This document shows positions 37,828 to 47,128 of a DNA stretch of 64,000 nucleotides, in pieces (the stretch's first letter is position 1; every line of letters starts with the position of its first letter). Both the position numbers and the translations under genes were made by a program. This DNA is from Erythrobacter sp. YJ-T3-07 (GTDB lineage: Bacteria; Pseudomonadota; Alphaproteobacteria; Sphingomonadales; Sphingomonadaceae). Where the stretch lies: positions 496,001 through 560,000 of the forward strand of contig NZ_JAEAGP010000001.1 in NCBI RefSeq assembly GCF_015999305.1, read 5' to 3'. Under the pieces are notes generated by a model. That model had not been told where the DNA came from and made no database searches. It worked only from the letters and a program-made list of their open reading frames with translations.

Positions 37828-38579
37828 CTCTCCAGCTCCTTGAGCCGTTCGGCCTGATGCCGCGGAACCGCGACCAGCCCTTGCGCGACCTCTCCGCCGC
37901 CGCCGCTGGCGAGTGCCTGGGGGGGCTCGTCGGCGACGATCTTCCCTGCATCCATCACCAGCACGCGGTCGGCGAGGATCAGCGCCTCGGCCATGTCATG
38001 CGTAACCATCAGCGTCGTCAGTTCGAGCCGGTCGTGCAGATCGCGCACGCGGGTGCCCAGCGCATCGCGGGTGACCGGGTCGAGCGCGCCGAACGGTTCA
38101 TCCATCAACAGCAGGTCGGGATCGCCTGCCAGTGCGCGGGCCACGCCCACGCGCTGCTGCTGGCCGCCCGACAATTCTTCGGGCAGACGGCTGGCCATCG
38201 CCGGGTCGAGGTCGACCAGTTCGAGCAATTCGCCGATCCGCTCCCGGCTCAGGTTGTCGCCGACCAGTCGCGGGCCGATCGCGATATTCTCGCCCACGCG
38301 CATGTGGGGGAACAGCCCGATCCGCTGGAAGACATAGCCCATCTGGCGTCGCATCGCGGTCGCATCGCGGGTGGTGACGTCTTCGCCGTCCAGCAGCACG
38401 CGACCGGTGGTCGGTTCGACCAGGCGGTTTATGGTCTTGAGCAGGGTCGACTTGCCGGAGCCCGACGCGCCGACCAGCGCCACGAAGCTGCCAGCCTCGA
38501 TCGTCAGGTCGATACCGGCCAGTGCCTCGGTCGTATCATAGCGTTTGGTGACGCCGTCGAACGTGAGCGATGCTGCCAT
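37824..38579 (-). CDS. Osmoprotectant ABC transporter ATP-binding protein
   Basis: A 251-residue ATPase partnering the fused permease. Walker A is GASGSGKST, the signature LSGGQQQRVGVARAL and Walker B LLLMDEPFGALDP. The Q-loop region GYVFQRIGLFPHM is typical of the OpuBA/ProV group. It lacks the C-terminal CBS pair that senses ionic strength in OpuA, so osmotic gating would need another element. ATG 38579 is the family start. It lies 11 bases after the sensor-kinase gene on the same strand. Confidence 0.93.
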   Translation of the reverse strand: MAASLTFDGVTKRYDTTEALAGIDLTIEAGSFVALVGASGSGKSTLLKTINRLVEPTTGRVLLDGEDVTTRDATAMRRQMGYVFQRIGLFPHMRVGENIAIGPRLVGDNLSRERIGELLELVDLDPAMASRLPEELSGGQQQRVGVARALAGDPDLLLMDEPFGALDPVTRDALGTRVRDLHDRLELTTLMVTHDMAEALILADRVLVMDAGKIVADEPPQALASGGGGEVAQGLVAVPRHQAERLKELER

Positions 38580-38590
38580 GCGGCGGGCCG

Positions 38591-40102
38591 TTATCCCGCC
38601 AGCGCGACAAGCGACAGGTCGAGCACGACCGACAGTCCGTCGTCGCTCCACTGGCGGTCGATCCGCCCCTGCATCTGCCCCTCGACGCTCATCTTGAGCA
38701 GGCGCGAGCCGAAGCCTTCGCTGCCGGTCTCCTGCGGAGCCACGCCGGGTTCGTGCCATTCGATCCGCAGCATGTCGTGATCCGCCTGCGAAATGGTGAC
38801 GTCGACCACGCCTTCCTCGTTCGCGAGCACGCCGTACTTCGCCGAGTTGGTCGCCAGTTCGTGGAACACCAGCGCCAGCGGGGTCGCCGCGCGCCCCTGG
38901 ATCGTGGGGTTGGAGCCTGTCACCGTGATCCGCTGTTCATGCTGCGAATTATACGGCGCGAAGATCTGTTCGAGCAGGCCGTGCAGCGTGTTTTCGCGCA
39001 CCATCCCGGTGGGCGCGACGAATTCGTGCGCGCGGCCCAGCGCGGCGATCTTGTCGGTCATTTCCTGCGCGAAATAGCGCAGGTTCGGATCGCGCCGGGC
39101 GGACAGCGTGATCAGGCTCGCGACCACCGCGAAGATGTTCTTGATCCGGTGCGACAGCTCGCGCGCCAGCAGGTCGCGGCTTTCGGACAGCCGGTGCGCG
39201 TCGTCGATATCGATGATCGTGCCGACCCACCGCCAGCGGCCATTGCCCAGCTGGATCGGCACCGCGCGGCTCAGCGCCCAGCGGTACGATCCGTCGGCTA
39301 GTCGCAGCCGCCACTCGTCGTCGAACACGCGCTTCTGCTGCACCGCTGCCTCGAACTTGGCGATGGTCCTGCCGAAATCCTCGGGGTGAATGTGCGCCTC
39401 CCAGGCGGCGGTGGAGCGGGGAGGTTCGGCGCCGGTTACTTCGTCCCAGCGCGCGTTGAAGAAATCGAAGGTCAGATTCTCGTCGGCCGACCACGCGATG
39501 CCCGGAACCGAATCGAGCACCAGATTGAGCATCCGTGCGCGTTCTTTCGCCTGGTCGCGCGAGCGCAGTGCCTCCCGCTCGTTGACGAAGCGGCGCACGG
39601 CGGAGCGGGCGAGCACGCGCATCCCCTCGCGCTGCAACTCGTTCAGGCCCTCGGGATGCGGCTCGGTGTCGATCACGCACAGCGCGCCCAGCTCGGTCCC
39701 GTCCTCGGTCACCAGCGGGGCACCGGCGTAGAAGCGCAGGTGCGTCTCGCCCGTGACCAGATCATTATCGGCAAAGCGCGGATCCTGCGTGGCGTCGGGC
39801 ACCACGAACAGCTCGTCCCCCTGCATCGCGTGGGCGCAGAAGCTGACCGAGCGCGGCGTCTCGTTGCTCTCGAGCCCATGGCGGGCGAGGAAGCGCTGCC
39901 GGCGTTCCTCGACGATGGTGACGCTGGCGTTTGGCGTGCCGCACAGCTTGGCGGCGAAGGCGGCGATCGATTCGAGCTCGAAGTCGTCTTCCAGCGAATC
40001 GATACCGAAGGGCGCAAGCTCCCGCGCGCGGTCCTGCGGCGCACTGGCCGCTGCATTCGGACGATTCGCGTCCGTGCCCTTGGTTTCGAAAAGAGTGTCC
40101 AT
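38591..40102 (-). CDS. GAF-PAS-HWE family sensor histidine kinase
   Basis: A 503-residue cytosolic kinase. A GAF domain (about 40-175, SVSFCAHAM and FYAGAPLVTEDG) is followed by a PAS/PAC domain (about 190-305) and a HWE/HisKA_2 kinase: phospho-acceptor His318 in ELSHRIKNIFAVV and the N-box FHELATNSAKYGVL. HWE kinases are abundant in Sphingomonadales, and many act in the general stress response or light responses. No LOV FMN cysteine motif (NCRFLQ) is seen in the PAS domain. No response regulator is adjacent, so it is an orphan. It lies 11 bases upstream of the osmoprotectant transporter genes. Confidence 0.92.
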   Translation of the reverse strand: MDTLFETKGTDANRPNAAASAPQDRARELAPFGIDSLEDDFELESIAAFAAKLCGTPNASVTIVEERRQRFLARHGLESNETPRSVSFCAHAMQGDELFVVPDATQDPRFADNDLVTGETHLRFYAGAPLVTEDGTELGALCVIDTEPHPEGLNELQREGMRVLARSAVRRFVNEREALRSRDQAKERARMLNLVLDSVPGIAWSADENLTFDFFNARWDEVTGAEPPRSTAAWEAHIHPEDFGRTIAKFEAAVQQKRVFDDEWRLRLADGSYRWALSRAVPIQLGNGRWRWVGTIIDIDDAHRLSESRDLLARELSHRIKNIFAVVASLITLSARRDPNLRYFAQEMTDKIAALGRAHEFVAPTGMVRENTLHGLLEQIFAPYNSQHEQRITVTGSNPTIQGRAATPLALVFHELATNSAKYGVLANEEGVVDVTISQADHDMLRIEWHEPGVAPQETGSEGFGSRLLKMSVEGQMQGRIDRQWSDDGLSVVLDLSLVALAG

Positions 40103-40246
40103 GATCCCGTCCGCGACAGGATATAACCATCGGCACCGGTTCCGCCACCAAAGGTTTATATTGCATGATATTTGTTAAACTTGCCGGGCCGGTTTGCGGG
40201 GGCTCGCGGGCTTGCTATGCGCACCCGCAAACAGAAGGATACCCCC

Positions 40247-41416
40247 ATGCGCGCAACCCCTGAATTCGACTTCCAGCTTGGTGAAAGCGCGGAGATGATC
40301 CGCGAGAGCGTCGGCCGCTTCGCCGACGAGCAGATCGCCCCGCTGGCCGAAAAGATCGACCGCGAGGACTGGTTTCCCAAGGACGCGCTGTGGGCGCAGA
40401 TGGGCGAGCTGGGCCTGCACGGGATCACCGTCGATCCGGAGGATGGCGGGCTTGGCCTCGGCTATCTCGAACATGTGATCGCGGTCGAGGAAGTCAGCCG
40501 GGCGAGCGCTTCGCTGGGGCTCAGCTATGGCGCGCACTCCAATCTGTGCATCAACCAGATCCGCCGCTGGGGCAATGAAGAGCAGAAGGCGAAGTACCTG
40601 CCCGGCCTTATCAGCGGCGAACACGTCGGCTCGCTCGCGATGAGCGAGGCGAGCGCGGGGTCCGACGTCGTCTCGATGAAGCTCAAGGCCGATGCGGTTG
40701 ATGGCGGCTACCGTCTGAACGGCACCAAGTTCTGGATCACCAACGCGCCCTACGCCGATACGCTGGTCGTCTATGCCAAGACCGACAGCGAGGCCGGATC
40801 GCGCGGCATCACGGCCTTCCTGATCGAGAAAGGCGACGAAGGCTTCTCGATTGGCCAGAAGATCGAGAAGGTCGGCATGCGCGGCTCGCCCACGGCAGAG
40901 CTGGTGTTCGACGATTGCTTCGTGCCCGAGGACCGCGTGATGGGCCCGGTCGGCGGCGGCGTCGGCGTGTTGATGAGCGGGCTGGATTACGAGCGCGTGG
41001 TGCTCGCCGGGCTTCAGCTCGGCATCATGCAGGCCTGCCTCGACACGGTGATCCCCTATCTTCGCGAGCGGACCCAGTTCGGCAAGCCGATCGGCAGCTT
41101 CCAGCTGATGCAGGCCAAGGTCGCCGACATGTACGTCGCGCTGCAATCGGCGCGCGCCTACACCTACGCGGTCGCCAAGAGCTGCGACGCGAACAAGACG
41201 ACGCGGTTCGATGCGGCGGGCGCGATCCTGCTGGCGAGCGAGAATGCCTTTCGCGTCGCGGCGGAAAGCGTCCAGGCGCTGGGCGGGGCTGGCTACACGC
41301 TCGACTGGCCGGTGGAACGCTATATGCGCGATGCCAAGCTGCTCGACATTGGTGCGGGCACCAATGAAATCCGCCGCATGCTGATCGGCCGCGAACTGAT
41401 AGGAGCCGCAGGGTGA
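40247..41416 (+). CDS. ivd: Isovaleryl-CoA dehydrogenase
   Basis: A 389-residue FAD enzyme converting isovaleryl-CoA to 3-methylcrotonyl-CoA in leucine breakdown. Acyl-CoA dehydrogenase signatures are present: AMSEASAGSDVVSMK, WITNAPYADTLVVYAKT, and the C-terminal AGTNEIRRMLIGREL. The catalytic base is Glu in GLDYERVVLAG, the helix-G position specific to isovaleryl-CoA dehydrogenases; most acyl-CoA dehydrogenases have it near the C-terminus. ATG 40247 has GAAGGA 8 bases upstream. The methylcrotonyl-CoA carboxylase beta gene lies 1 kb downstream, supporting the pathway call. Confidence 0.94.
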   Translation: MRATPEFDFQLGESAEMIRESVGRFADEQIAPLAEKIDREDWFPKDALWAQMGELGLHGITVDPEDGGLGLGYLEHVIAVEEVSRASASLGLSYGAHSNLCINQIRRWGNEEQKAKYLPGLISGEHVGSLAMSEASAGSDVVSMKLKADAVDGGYRLNGTKFWITNAPYADTLVVYAKTDSEAGSRGITAFLIEKGDEGFSIGQKIEKVGMRGSPTAELVFDDCFVPEDRVMGPVGGGVGVLMSGLDYERVVLAGLQLGIMQACLDTVIPYLRERTQFGKPIGSFQLMQAKVADMYVALQSARAYTYAVAKSCDANKTTRFDAAGAILLASENAFRVAAESVQALGGAGYTLDWPVERYMRDAKLLDIGAGTNEIRRMLIGRELIGAAG

Positions 41417-41718
41417 GCGATAGCGAAGATTACGTCTACGACGAGGAAAGCGGCGAGTGGATGCCCGCCTCGGAGCTGGCGGCAAAGCAGGCCGCGGCGG
41501 AGACCGTCGAAGTGCGCGATGCGGTCGGCAACCTGCTGGCCGACGGCGACCAGGTGACGCTGATCAAGGATCTGGAGGTCAAGGGCGCGGGCCAGACGCT
41601 CAAGCAGGGCACGCTGATCAAGTCGATCCGCCTGACCGGCGATTCTCAGGAGATCGACTGCAAATACCCCGGCATCAAGGGCCTCGTCCTGCGCGCGGAA
41701 TTTGTGAAGAAGCGGTGA
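41413..41718 (+). CDS. PhnA/YjdM C-terminal-domain protein
   Basis: A 101-residue protein whose second half is the YjdM/PhnA domain: VRDAVGNLLADGDQVTLIKD, then LEVKGAGQTLKQGTLIKSIR and GIKGLVLRAEFVKK. The usual N-terminal zinc ribbon with four cysteines is absent; a short acidic segment (DYVYDEESGEW) replaces it. GTG 41413 overlaps the ivd stop by four bases. The family name refers to alkylphosphonate uptake, but no phosphonate function has been shown for it and none is implied here. Confidence 0.85.
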   Translation: MSDSEDYVYDEESGEWMPASELAAKQAAAETVEVRDAVGNLLADGDQVTLIKDLEVKGAGQTLKQGTLIKSIRLTGDSQEIDCKYPGIKGLVLRAEFVKKR

Positions 41719-41740
41719 GGATCGGCCTCACCGCCGGGCG

Positions 41741-42292
41741 CTAGCCGTGCTGGCGCTTCAGCGGCTTGGCCATCTTCATCAGCGGGACTTTGACGCCGTC
41801 CACGTCGGCAAAGGCGGGTTCGATCTCTTCGTAACCGCAGGCGGCATAGAGCGGGCGCCCGCTCATCGTGGCCATCAGTTCGACCGTGCGGAATCCTTCA
41901 GCCGCCGCCCGGGCTTCGCATTCGTCGAGGATTGCGCGACCGATCCCGCGCCGGGCGTGGTCGGGATGGGTGTACATCGCCCGCACCCGCGCGGCGTCGC
42001 GTGCCGGATCGAGCAGAGCTTAATTGCGCAAATCCGTGCTGTGGTCGCCGCCATACAGCGTTGCGCGCCGGCTCCACCCGCCGCAGCCGACCGGAGTGTC
42101 GCCGTCCTCGACCACCAGATAGGTGCCGTCGGTCACCAGCTGGGTGTCGAGCCCCATGACCGCGCGGCTGGCGACGACCTGTTCGGGCGAGAGGAAGCCC
42201 GACTGCAACTGCTCGATCGCGAGGTCCATGATCGCCTTGAGAGCGGGAATGTTGGCGGCGGTCGCGGTGCGGATGGTCAGGCGGGGGTCCAT
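41741..42292 (-). pseudogene. GNAT N-acetyltransferase split by an in-frame ochre codon
   Basis: One reading frame holds a complete GNAT fold of about 183 codons: MDPRLTIRTATAANIPALKA, LVVEDGDTPVGCGGWS, then MYTHPDHARRGIGRAILDEC with the acetyl-CoA-binding R/Q-x-x-G-x-G/A loop, and a normal C-terminus. A TAA at 42020-42022 interrupts it after DHSTDLRN, before ALLDPARDAARVRAM. Both halves keep coding character, so the stop is either recent or read through. The ribosome could restart at ATG 41986, giving only the acetyl-CoA half, unlikely to be active. Substrate unknown. Confidence 0.85.
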
Positions 42293-42377
42293 GAACAGCC
42301 CATTGCACAGACGCTCGCAGTAGGAAAACGCCGCATAAACTTTTCAGCGCGCCGCCAAGCCGCTAGGCGATCACACC

Positions 42378-43985
42378 ATGACCGCACCCGTACTCATCTC
42401 GATGCTCGACCGTGAAGCGCCCGATGCCAAGGCGCGCTTCGATCACAACAAGGCGCTGGCGCAGCAATTGCGCGAAAAGGTCGCCGAGGCCGCGCTGGGG
42501 GGCTCCAAAAAGCACCGCGAGCGGCATGTGTCGCGCGGCAAGCTGCTGCCCCGCGAAAGGGTCGAGCGGCTGCTCGATCCCGGCTCGCCCTTCCTCGAGA
42601 TCGGCCAGCTTGCCGCCAACGGGATGTACGAAGGCGACGTCAACGGCGCTTCGATGATTTGCGGCGTCGGGCGAGTTTCCGGGCGGCAGGTGATGATCGT
42701 GTGCAACGATCCGACCGTGAAGGGTGGCTCGTATTACCCGATGACGGTCAAGAAGCATCTGCGCGCGCAAGAAATCGCGCAGGAAAACCGCCTGCCGTGC
42801 ATCTATCTGGTCGACAGCGGCGGGGCGAACCTGCCCTATCAGGCCGAGGTTTTCCCGGACAAGGAGCACTTCGGGCGGATTTTCTTCAATCAGGCGCAGA
42901 TGAGCAGCCTCGGCATTCCGCAGATCGCCTGCGTGATGGGCAGCTGCACCGCGGGCGGTGCCTATGTGCCCGCGATGAGCGACGAGAGCGTGATCGTGCG
43001 CAATCAGGGCACCATCTTCCTCGCCGGACCGCCGCTGGTGAAGGCCGCGACGGGTGAGGAGATCAGCGCCGAGGATCTGGGCGGCGGCGATCTTCACGCA
43101 AAGAAATCGGGCGTGGTCGATCATCTGGCGGAGAACGACGAGCACGCGCTGACCATCGTGCGCGACATCGTCAGCCATCTGGGTGCCAACACTGATGCGG
43201 CGACCAATATCGACCTTCAGGAGCCGGTGCCGCCCAAGTTCGACGCCGAAGACCTCTATGCGCTGATCCCCGAGGATGTGCGCGCGCCCTACGACGTGCA
43301 CGAAGTGATCGCGCGGCTGGTCGACGGCAGCGAATTCCACGAGTTCAAGAAGGATTACGGCTCAACGCTGGTGTGCGGTTTCGCGCATATCTGGGGCATG
43401 CCGGTGGCGGTGCTCGCCAATAATGGCGTGCTGTTCTCCGAAAGCGCGGTGAAGGGCGCGCATTTCATCGAACTCGCCTGCCAGCGGCGCATCCCGCTGC
43501 TGTTCCTGCAGAACATCTCCGGCTTCATGGTCGGGGGCAAGTACGAGGCGGAAGGGATTGCCAAGCACGGTGCTAAGCTGGTGACGGCGGTCGCCACCGC
43601 GAGCGTGCCCAAGGTCACCATCCTGATCGGCGGCAGCTTCGGCGCGGGCAATTACGGCATGGCGGGCCGCGCCTATTCACCGCGCTTCCTGTTCAGCTGG
43701 CCCAACAGCCGCATCTCGGTGATGGGCGGCGAACAGGCGGCTTCGGTGCTCGCCACGGTCCATCGCGACGCGGACTCGTGGACCGAGGACCAGGCCGAGG
43801 AGTTCAAGGCGCCTATTCGGCAAAAATACGAGGACGAGGGCAATCCCTACTACGCCACCGCGCGGATGTGGGACGACGGCGTGATCGACCCGGTCCAGAC
43901 CCGCGACGTCCTCGGCCTCGCCTTCGCCGCCTGCCTCGAAGCCCCGATCGAGGATCGCCCACGCTTCGGCGTGTTCCGGATGTAG
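42378..43985 (+). CDS. mccB: Methylcrotonyl-CoA carboxylase, carboxyltransferase (beta) subunit
   Basis: A 535-residue carboxyltransferase that moves CO2 from carboxybiotin to 3-methylcrotonyl-CoA, the step after isovaleryl-CoA dehydrogenase. Signature stretches are [76 protein letters not shown] and [28 protein letters not shown] favours methylcrotonyl over propionyl specificity. The biotin-bearing alpha subunit (mccA), methylglutaconyl-CoA hydratase and HMG-CoA lyase are not in the window; none follows directly downstream. Confidence 0.95.
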   Translation: MTAPVLISMLDREAPDAKARFDHNKALAQQLREKVAEAALGGSKKHRERHVSRGKLLPRERVERLLDPGSPFLEIGQLAANGMYEGDVNGASMICGVGRVSGRQVMIVCNDPTVKGGSYYPMTVKKHLRAQEIAQENRLPCIYLVDSGGANLPYQAEVFPDKEHFGRIFFNQAQMSSLGIPQIACVMGSCTAGGAYVPAMSDESVIVRNQGTIFLAGPPLVKAATGEEISAEDLGGGDLHAKKSGVVDHLAENDEHALTIVRDIVSHLGANTDAATNIDLQEPVPPKFDAEDLYALIPEDVRAPYDVHEVIARLVDGSEFHEFKKDYGSTLVCGFAHIWGMPVAVLANNGVLFSESAVKGAHFIELACQRRIPLLFLQNISGFMVGGKYEAEGIAKHGAKLVTAVATASVPKVTILIGGSFGAGNYGMAGRAYSPRFLFSWPNSRISVMGGEQAASVLATVHRDADSWTEDQAEEFKAPIRQKYEDEGNPYYATARMWDDGVIDPVQTRDVLGLAFAACLEAPIEDRPRFGVFRM

Positions 43986-44039
43986 CGACGCTATCCGCTG
44001 CCTGAAGGTCGGCCCGCCCCGAGGGGCCGGCCAGTCTGC

Positions 44040-45755
44040 CTACTCGACCGCAGTGATCCGCCCGGTTGCAGGCAGGACGACCATGTCCTTGCCCGCCAGG
44101 TAGGCCTCGATCGCGTCGAGATCGACCGGGCCGGTGACCACGTCGGTGCCGTCCTTGAACACGGTAAAGCTGTCGCCGCCTGCGGCGAGGAAGCTGTTCA
44201 TCGTGACGCGGTACTGCCCTTGCGGATCGATCGGCTTGCCGTCGAGCGTGACCGAGACGACACGCGATCCGACCGGGCGGCTCATGTCGTAGACGAGCGC
44301 GAACCCTTCGGACGGGCTGAAGGTCTGCACGAAGCCGTCATCGTCGAACTGCTGTTCGAGCAACGCGAGCAATTGCGCGCCGGTGAAGGTTTTGGTCACC
44401 AGCGTGTTGCCGAAGGGCTGGACCGAATAGATGCTGCCGAAAGTGATCGTGCCGTCCGCCGCAGGCTCCAGCCCCGCACCGCGAATACCGGAATTGTTCA
44501 TGAAGGCGATCTGCGCGCCCGCATCGCGGGTCGCGAAAAGCTGCGCGTCGGCGATGAAATTGCCCAGCTGGGTTTCCTCGGTCGCGGGGCCGGGGGCTGC
44601 GGGATTGCCGCTGATCCGGCCGACCGGGCGCTGCTCCGCCGCGCTCGCCGCATTGCTGTAGCGCGCGACATATTCGGTGAGGTCGCTGCGCGGGATCAGC
44701 GTGGCGAAGTCCGGATTGGCGTCTTGCGGCGCGGTGCTCTGCACCACGACGTTGTCTGCGGTGACCCCCACCACATCATGCGTCGCCGGATCGAAATCGA
44801 GAGTGATGTCGGTCAGCAGCGAACCGCCATAGCCCGCACTGGTGACGAGGAAGCTGCGCGCCGGGTCGATCTTCGAAAAATCGCACACATAGGCGGCGTG
44901 GGTATGGCCCGAGAGGACCAGATTCACGCGCGGATCGACCTGCTTGAGAATGTCGATCAGCGGCCCGGCGACCCCGCCGCAGCTTTTGTCGTTGAAGCCG
45001 ACATCGGTGTACAGGCCCTGGTGGATCGCGACCACGATCGCATCCGCGCCCTGTTCTTCCAGCAGCGGCACGGTGCGGTTGATCGCTGCCGCCTCGTCGC
45101 CGAAGCTCAGCCCGTCGACACCGCTGGGCGTCACCAGCGTGGGGGTTTCCTTCAGCGTCAGGCCGATCACGCCGATCTTTATCTCGCCCGCGGGGGTCTC
45201 GAACGTCTTGATGCCATAGGCGGGGAACAGCGTGCCGCCATCCTCCATCGCGACGTTCGCGGCGAGGAAGGCGAAGTCCGCACCGGCAAAATCGGGCTCT
45301 ACCGCGCACGGATCGCGCAGGGTCAGCTTCTCGCAGCCGCCATCCTGCACGCGCTTGAGTTCGCGCCAGCCCTTGTCGAATTCGTGATTGCCGACCGCGT
45401 TGAAATCGAGCCCGATGCGATTCATCGCGCCGATCGTCGGCTCGTCGAGGAACAGCGAGGAGACGAGCGGGCTCGCGCCGATCAGGTCGCCGGCTGCGAT
45501 CACCATCGTGTTCTTGTGCTTTGCGCGCACCGCATCGACCGCAGCGGCGAGCCATGCCGCGCCGCCGGCCTTCGCCTCGCGCCCGTCGCCCAGCTTCACG
45601 GGCCGGGTGATCGGCTCCAGATTGCCGTGAAAATCGTTGAGCCCGACGATGCCGATGGTGACCGGCTCAGGCGCGGTGCTCTCTACGGACGGGACGGTGG
45701 CGCAGGCGCCCAGCGAGAGGGCGAGCAGGGCGGCGAGACTTGTGCGTGCGAACAT
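44040..45755 (-). CDS. Bifunctional metallophosphatase/5'-nucleotidase lipoprotein
   Basis: A 571-residue exported enzyme of the UshA/YfkN group. The signal peptide ends in lipobox LSLGAC, so it is probably an outer-membrane-facing lipoprotein. Metal motifs of the N-terminal calcineurin-like domain are IVGLNDFHGNLEP, AAGDLIGASP, NAVGNHEFDKG and VLSGHTHAAYVC. The C-terminal substrate domain has ALLEQQFDDDGFVQ and MNSFLAAGGDSFTVF. It dephosphorylates extracellular nucleotides and related phosphoesters, recovering phosphate and nucleoside. ATG 45755 is the only start giving the lipoprotein signal. Confidence 0.92.
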   Translation of the reverse strand: MFARTSLAALLALSLGACATVPSVESTAPEPVTIGIVGLNDFHGNLEPITRPVKLGDGREAKAGGAAWLAAAVDAVRAKHKNTMVIAAGDLIGASPLVSSLFLDEPTIGAMNRIGLDFNAVGNHEFDKGWRELKRVQDGGCEKLTLRDPCAVEPDFAGADFAFLAANVAMEDGGTLFPAYGIKTFETPAGEIKIGVIGLTLKETPTLVTPSGVDGLSFGDEAAAINRTVPLLEEQGADAIVVAIHQGLYTDVGFNDKSCGGVAGPLIDILKQVDPRVNLVLSGHTHAAYVCDFSKIDPARSFLVTSAGYGGSLLTDITLDFDPATHDVVGVTADNVVVQSTAPQDANPDFATLIPRSDLTEYVARYSNAASAAEQRPVGRISGNPAAPGPATEETQLGNFIADAQLFATRDAGAQIAFMNNSGIRGAGLEPAADGTITFGSIYSVQPFGNTLVTKTFTGAQLLALLEQQFDDDGFVQTFSPSEGFALVYDMSRPVGSRVVSVTLDGKPIDPQGQYRVTMNSFLAAGGDSFTVFKDGTDVVTGPVDLDAIEAYLAGKDMVVLPATGRITAVE

Positions 45756-45825
45756 GCGTGCGGCGTTGCTCCCGCAGCGTTGCAACTTCAAGAAGGCAAT
45801 TGCGCGAGGCGGGGCTTTTGCCGGG

Positions 45826-46995
45826 TCAGAGCGCCTCGCCGCAGGCCTGCCCGCTCGCCCAGGCCCACTGGAAATTGTAGCCGCCCAGCCACCCCGTGAC
45901 ATCAACAGCCTCGCCGATCGCGAACAGGCCGGGCAGCTTCTTCGCCTCCATCGTCTGCGAGGAAAGCTCAGCGGTGGAGATGCCGCCTGCGGTCACCTCG
46001 GCCTTGGCGAAGCCTTCCGTGCCGTTGGGATGGAATTGCCAGCCGCGCAGTCGCTCCTCCGCCTGAACCAGCGCCCTTTCGGAGATGCCCTGGAGCGGGC
46101 CGGACAGGCCCAGCCGCTCGGCCAGCGTGACCGCGAGTCGCTCGGGCAGATGCTCGCGCAGGATCTGCGCCATGCTCGCCTGCGGGGTCTTCGCCTTGCG
46201 TTCGCTCAGCCAGTCGGGGGGCAGATCGGGCAGGAAGTCGATCCGCAGCACCTCGCCGTGCCGCCAGTAGGAACTCGCCTGAAGGATCGCGGGGCCGGAC
46301 AGGCCCTTGTGCGTCAGCAGCGCCGCCTCGCGAAATTTTGCTTTCCCGGCGGTGGCTTCGACCGGGGCGGAGACGCCCGAAAGCTCGCGGAACAGCACGT
46401 CCTCGCCGCCGAGTGTCAGCGGGACGAGCGCGGGGCGCGGCTCGACCACCTTGAGGCCGAACTGGCGCGCGAGGTCGTAGGCAAAACCGCTCGCGCCCAT
46501 CTTGGGGATCGACGGCCCGCCGGTCGCGATCACCAGCGCTGCGGCACGGTGCGTCTCGCCATTGGCTTCCACGACGAACCCCGCGTCGACGCGCGCGACC
46601 GACACGATCTCCTGCCCGGTGCGGATGTCCACTCCTCCTGCCTCGCATTCCGCGAGCAGCATCGCGACGATCTGTTTCGCCGACCCGTCGCAGAACAGCT
46701 GGCCGAGGGTCTTCTCGTGCCACGCAATCCCGTGGCGCTCGACCAGATCGAGGAAATCGCGCGGCGTGTAACGGGCCAGCGCAGACTTGGCGAAATGGCG
46801 GTTGGCCGAAAGGTAGTTCTCCGGCGCCGCACCAAGATTGGTGAAATTGCACCGCCCGCCGCCCGAGATGAGAATCTTCTTCCCCACCGCGTCGGCCTTT
46901 TCTAGCACCAGCACGCGCCGCCCGCGCTGGCCGGCAACGGCTGCGCAGAACAGTCCGGCGGCCCCACCGCCCAGGATGATTGCATCGTGATCCAT
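45826..46995 (-). CDS. HI0933/YhiN-family FAD-dependent oxidoreductase
   Basis: A 389-residue flavoprotein of the HI0933 family. The dinucleotide fold begins IILGGGAAGLFCAAVAGQRG, and the family signature KILISGGGRCNFTN follows near residue 45. The C-terminal VTAGGIST and GLFAIGEAVDVTGWLGGYNF stretches close the FAD site and are invariant in the group. The family is widespread and its reaction is unproved. Its start is divergent from the acyltransferase (ATG 47129) with a 133-base gap. Confidence 0.93.
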   Translation of the reverse strand: MDHDAIILGGGAAGLFCAAVAGQRGRRVLVLEKADAVGKKILISGGGRCNFTNLGAAPENYLSANRHFAKSALARYTPRDFLDLVERHGIAWHEKTLGQLFCDGSAKQIVAMLLAECEAGGVDIRTGQEIVSVARVDAGFVVEANGETHRAAALVIATGGPSIPKMGASGFAYDLARQFGLKVVEPRPALVPLTLGGEDVLFRELSGVSAPVEATAGKAKFREAALLTHKGLSGPAILQASSYWRHGEVLRIDFLPDLPPDWLSERKAKTPQASMAQILREHLPERLAVTLAERLGLSGPLQGISERALVQAEERLRGWQFHPNGTEGFAKAEVTAGGISTAELSSQTMEAKKLPGLFAIGEAVDVTGWLGGYNFQWAWASGQACGEAL

Positions 46996-47128
46996 GGGCC
47001 AGCGCCGTGGACCTTCCCCGCGCGCATGTCGAGCAGCGGCGGTAGGGATTGGCGCGCGCATCGTCCTATCCGGAGACGGTGCATTTCGCGCGCGCGACAT
47101 TGCGCCGGGGGCGGTACAAGGGCGATCC

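Noticed and set aside
36277..38579. Possible osmotic-sensing CBS domains in the osmoprotectant ATPase
   Set aside because: The ATPase ends shortly after the nucleotide-binding domain; no CBS sequence is present.
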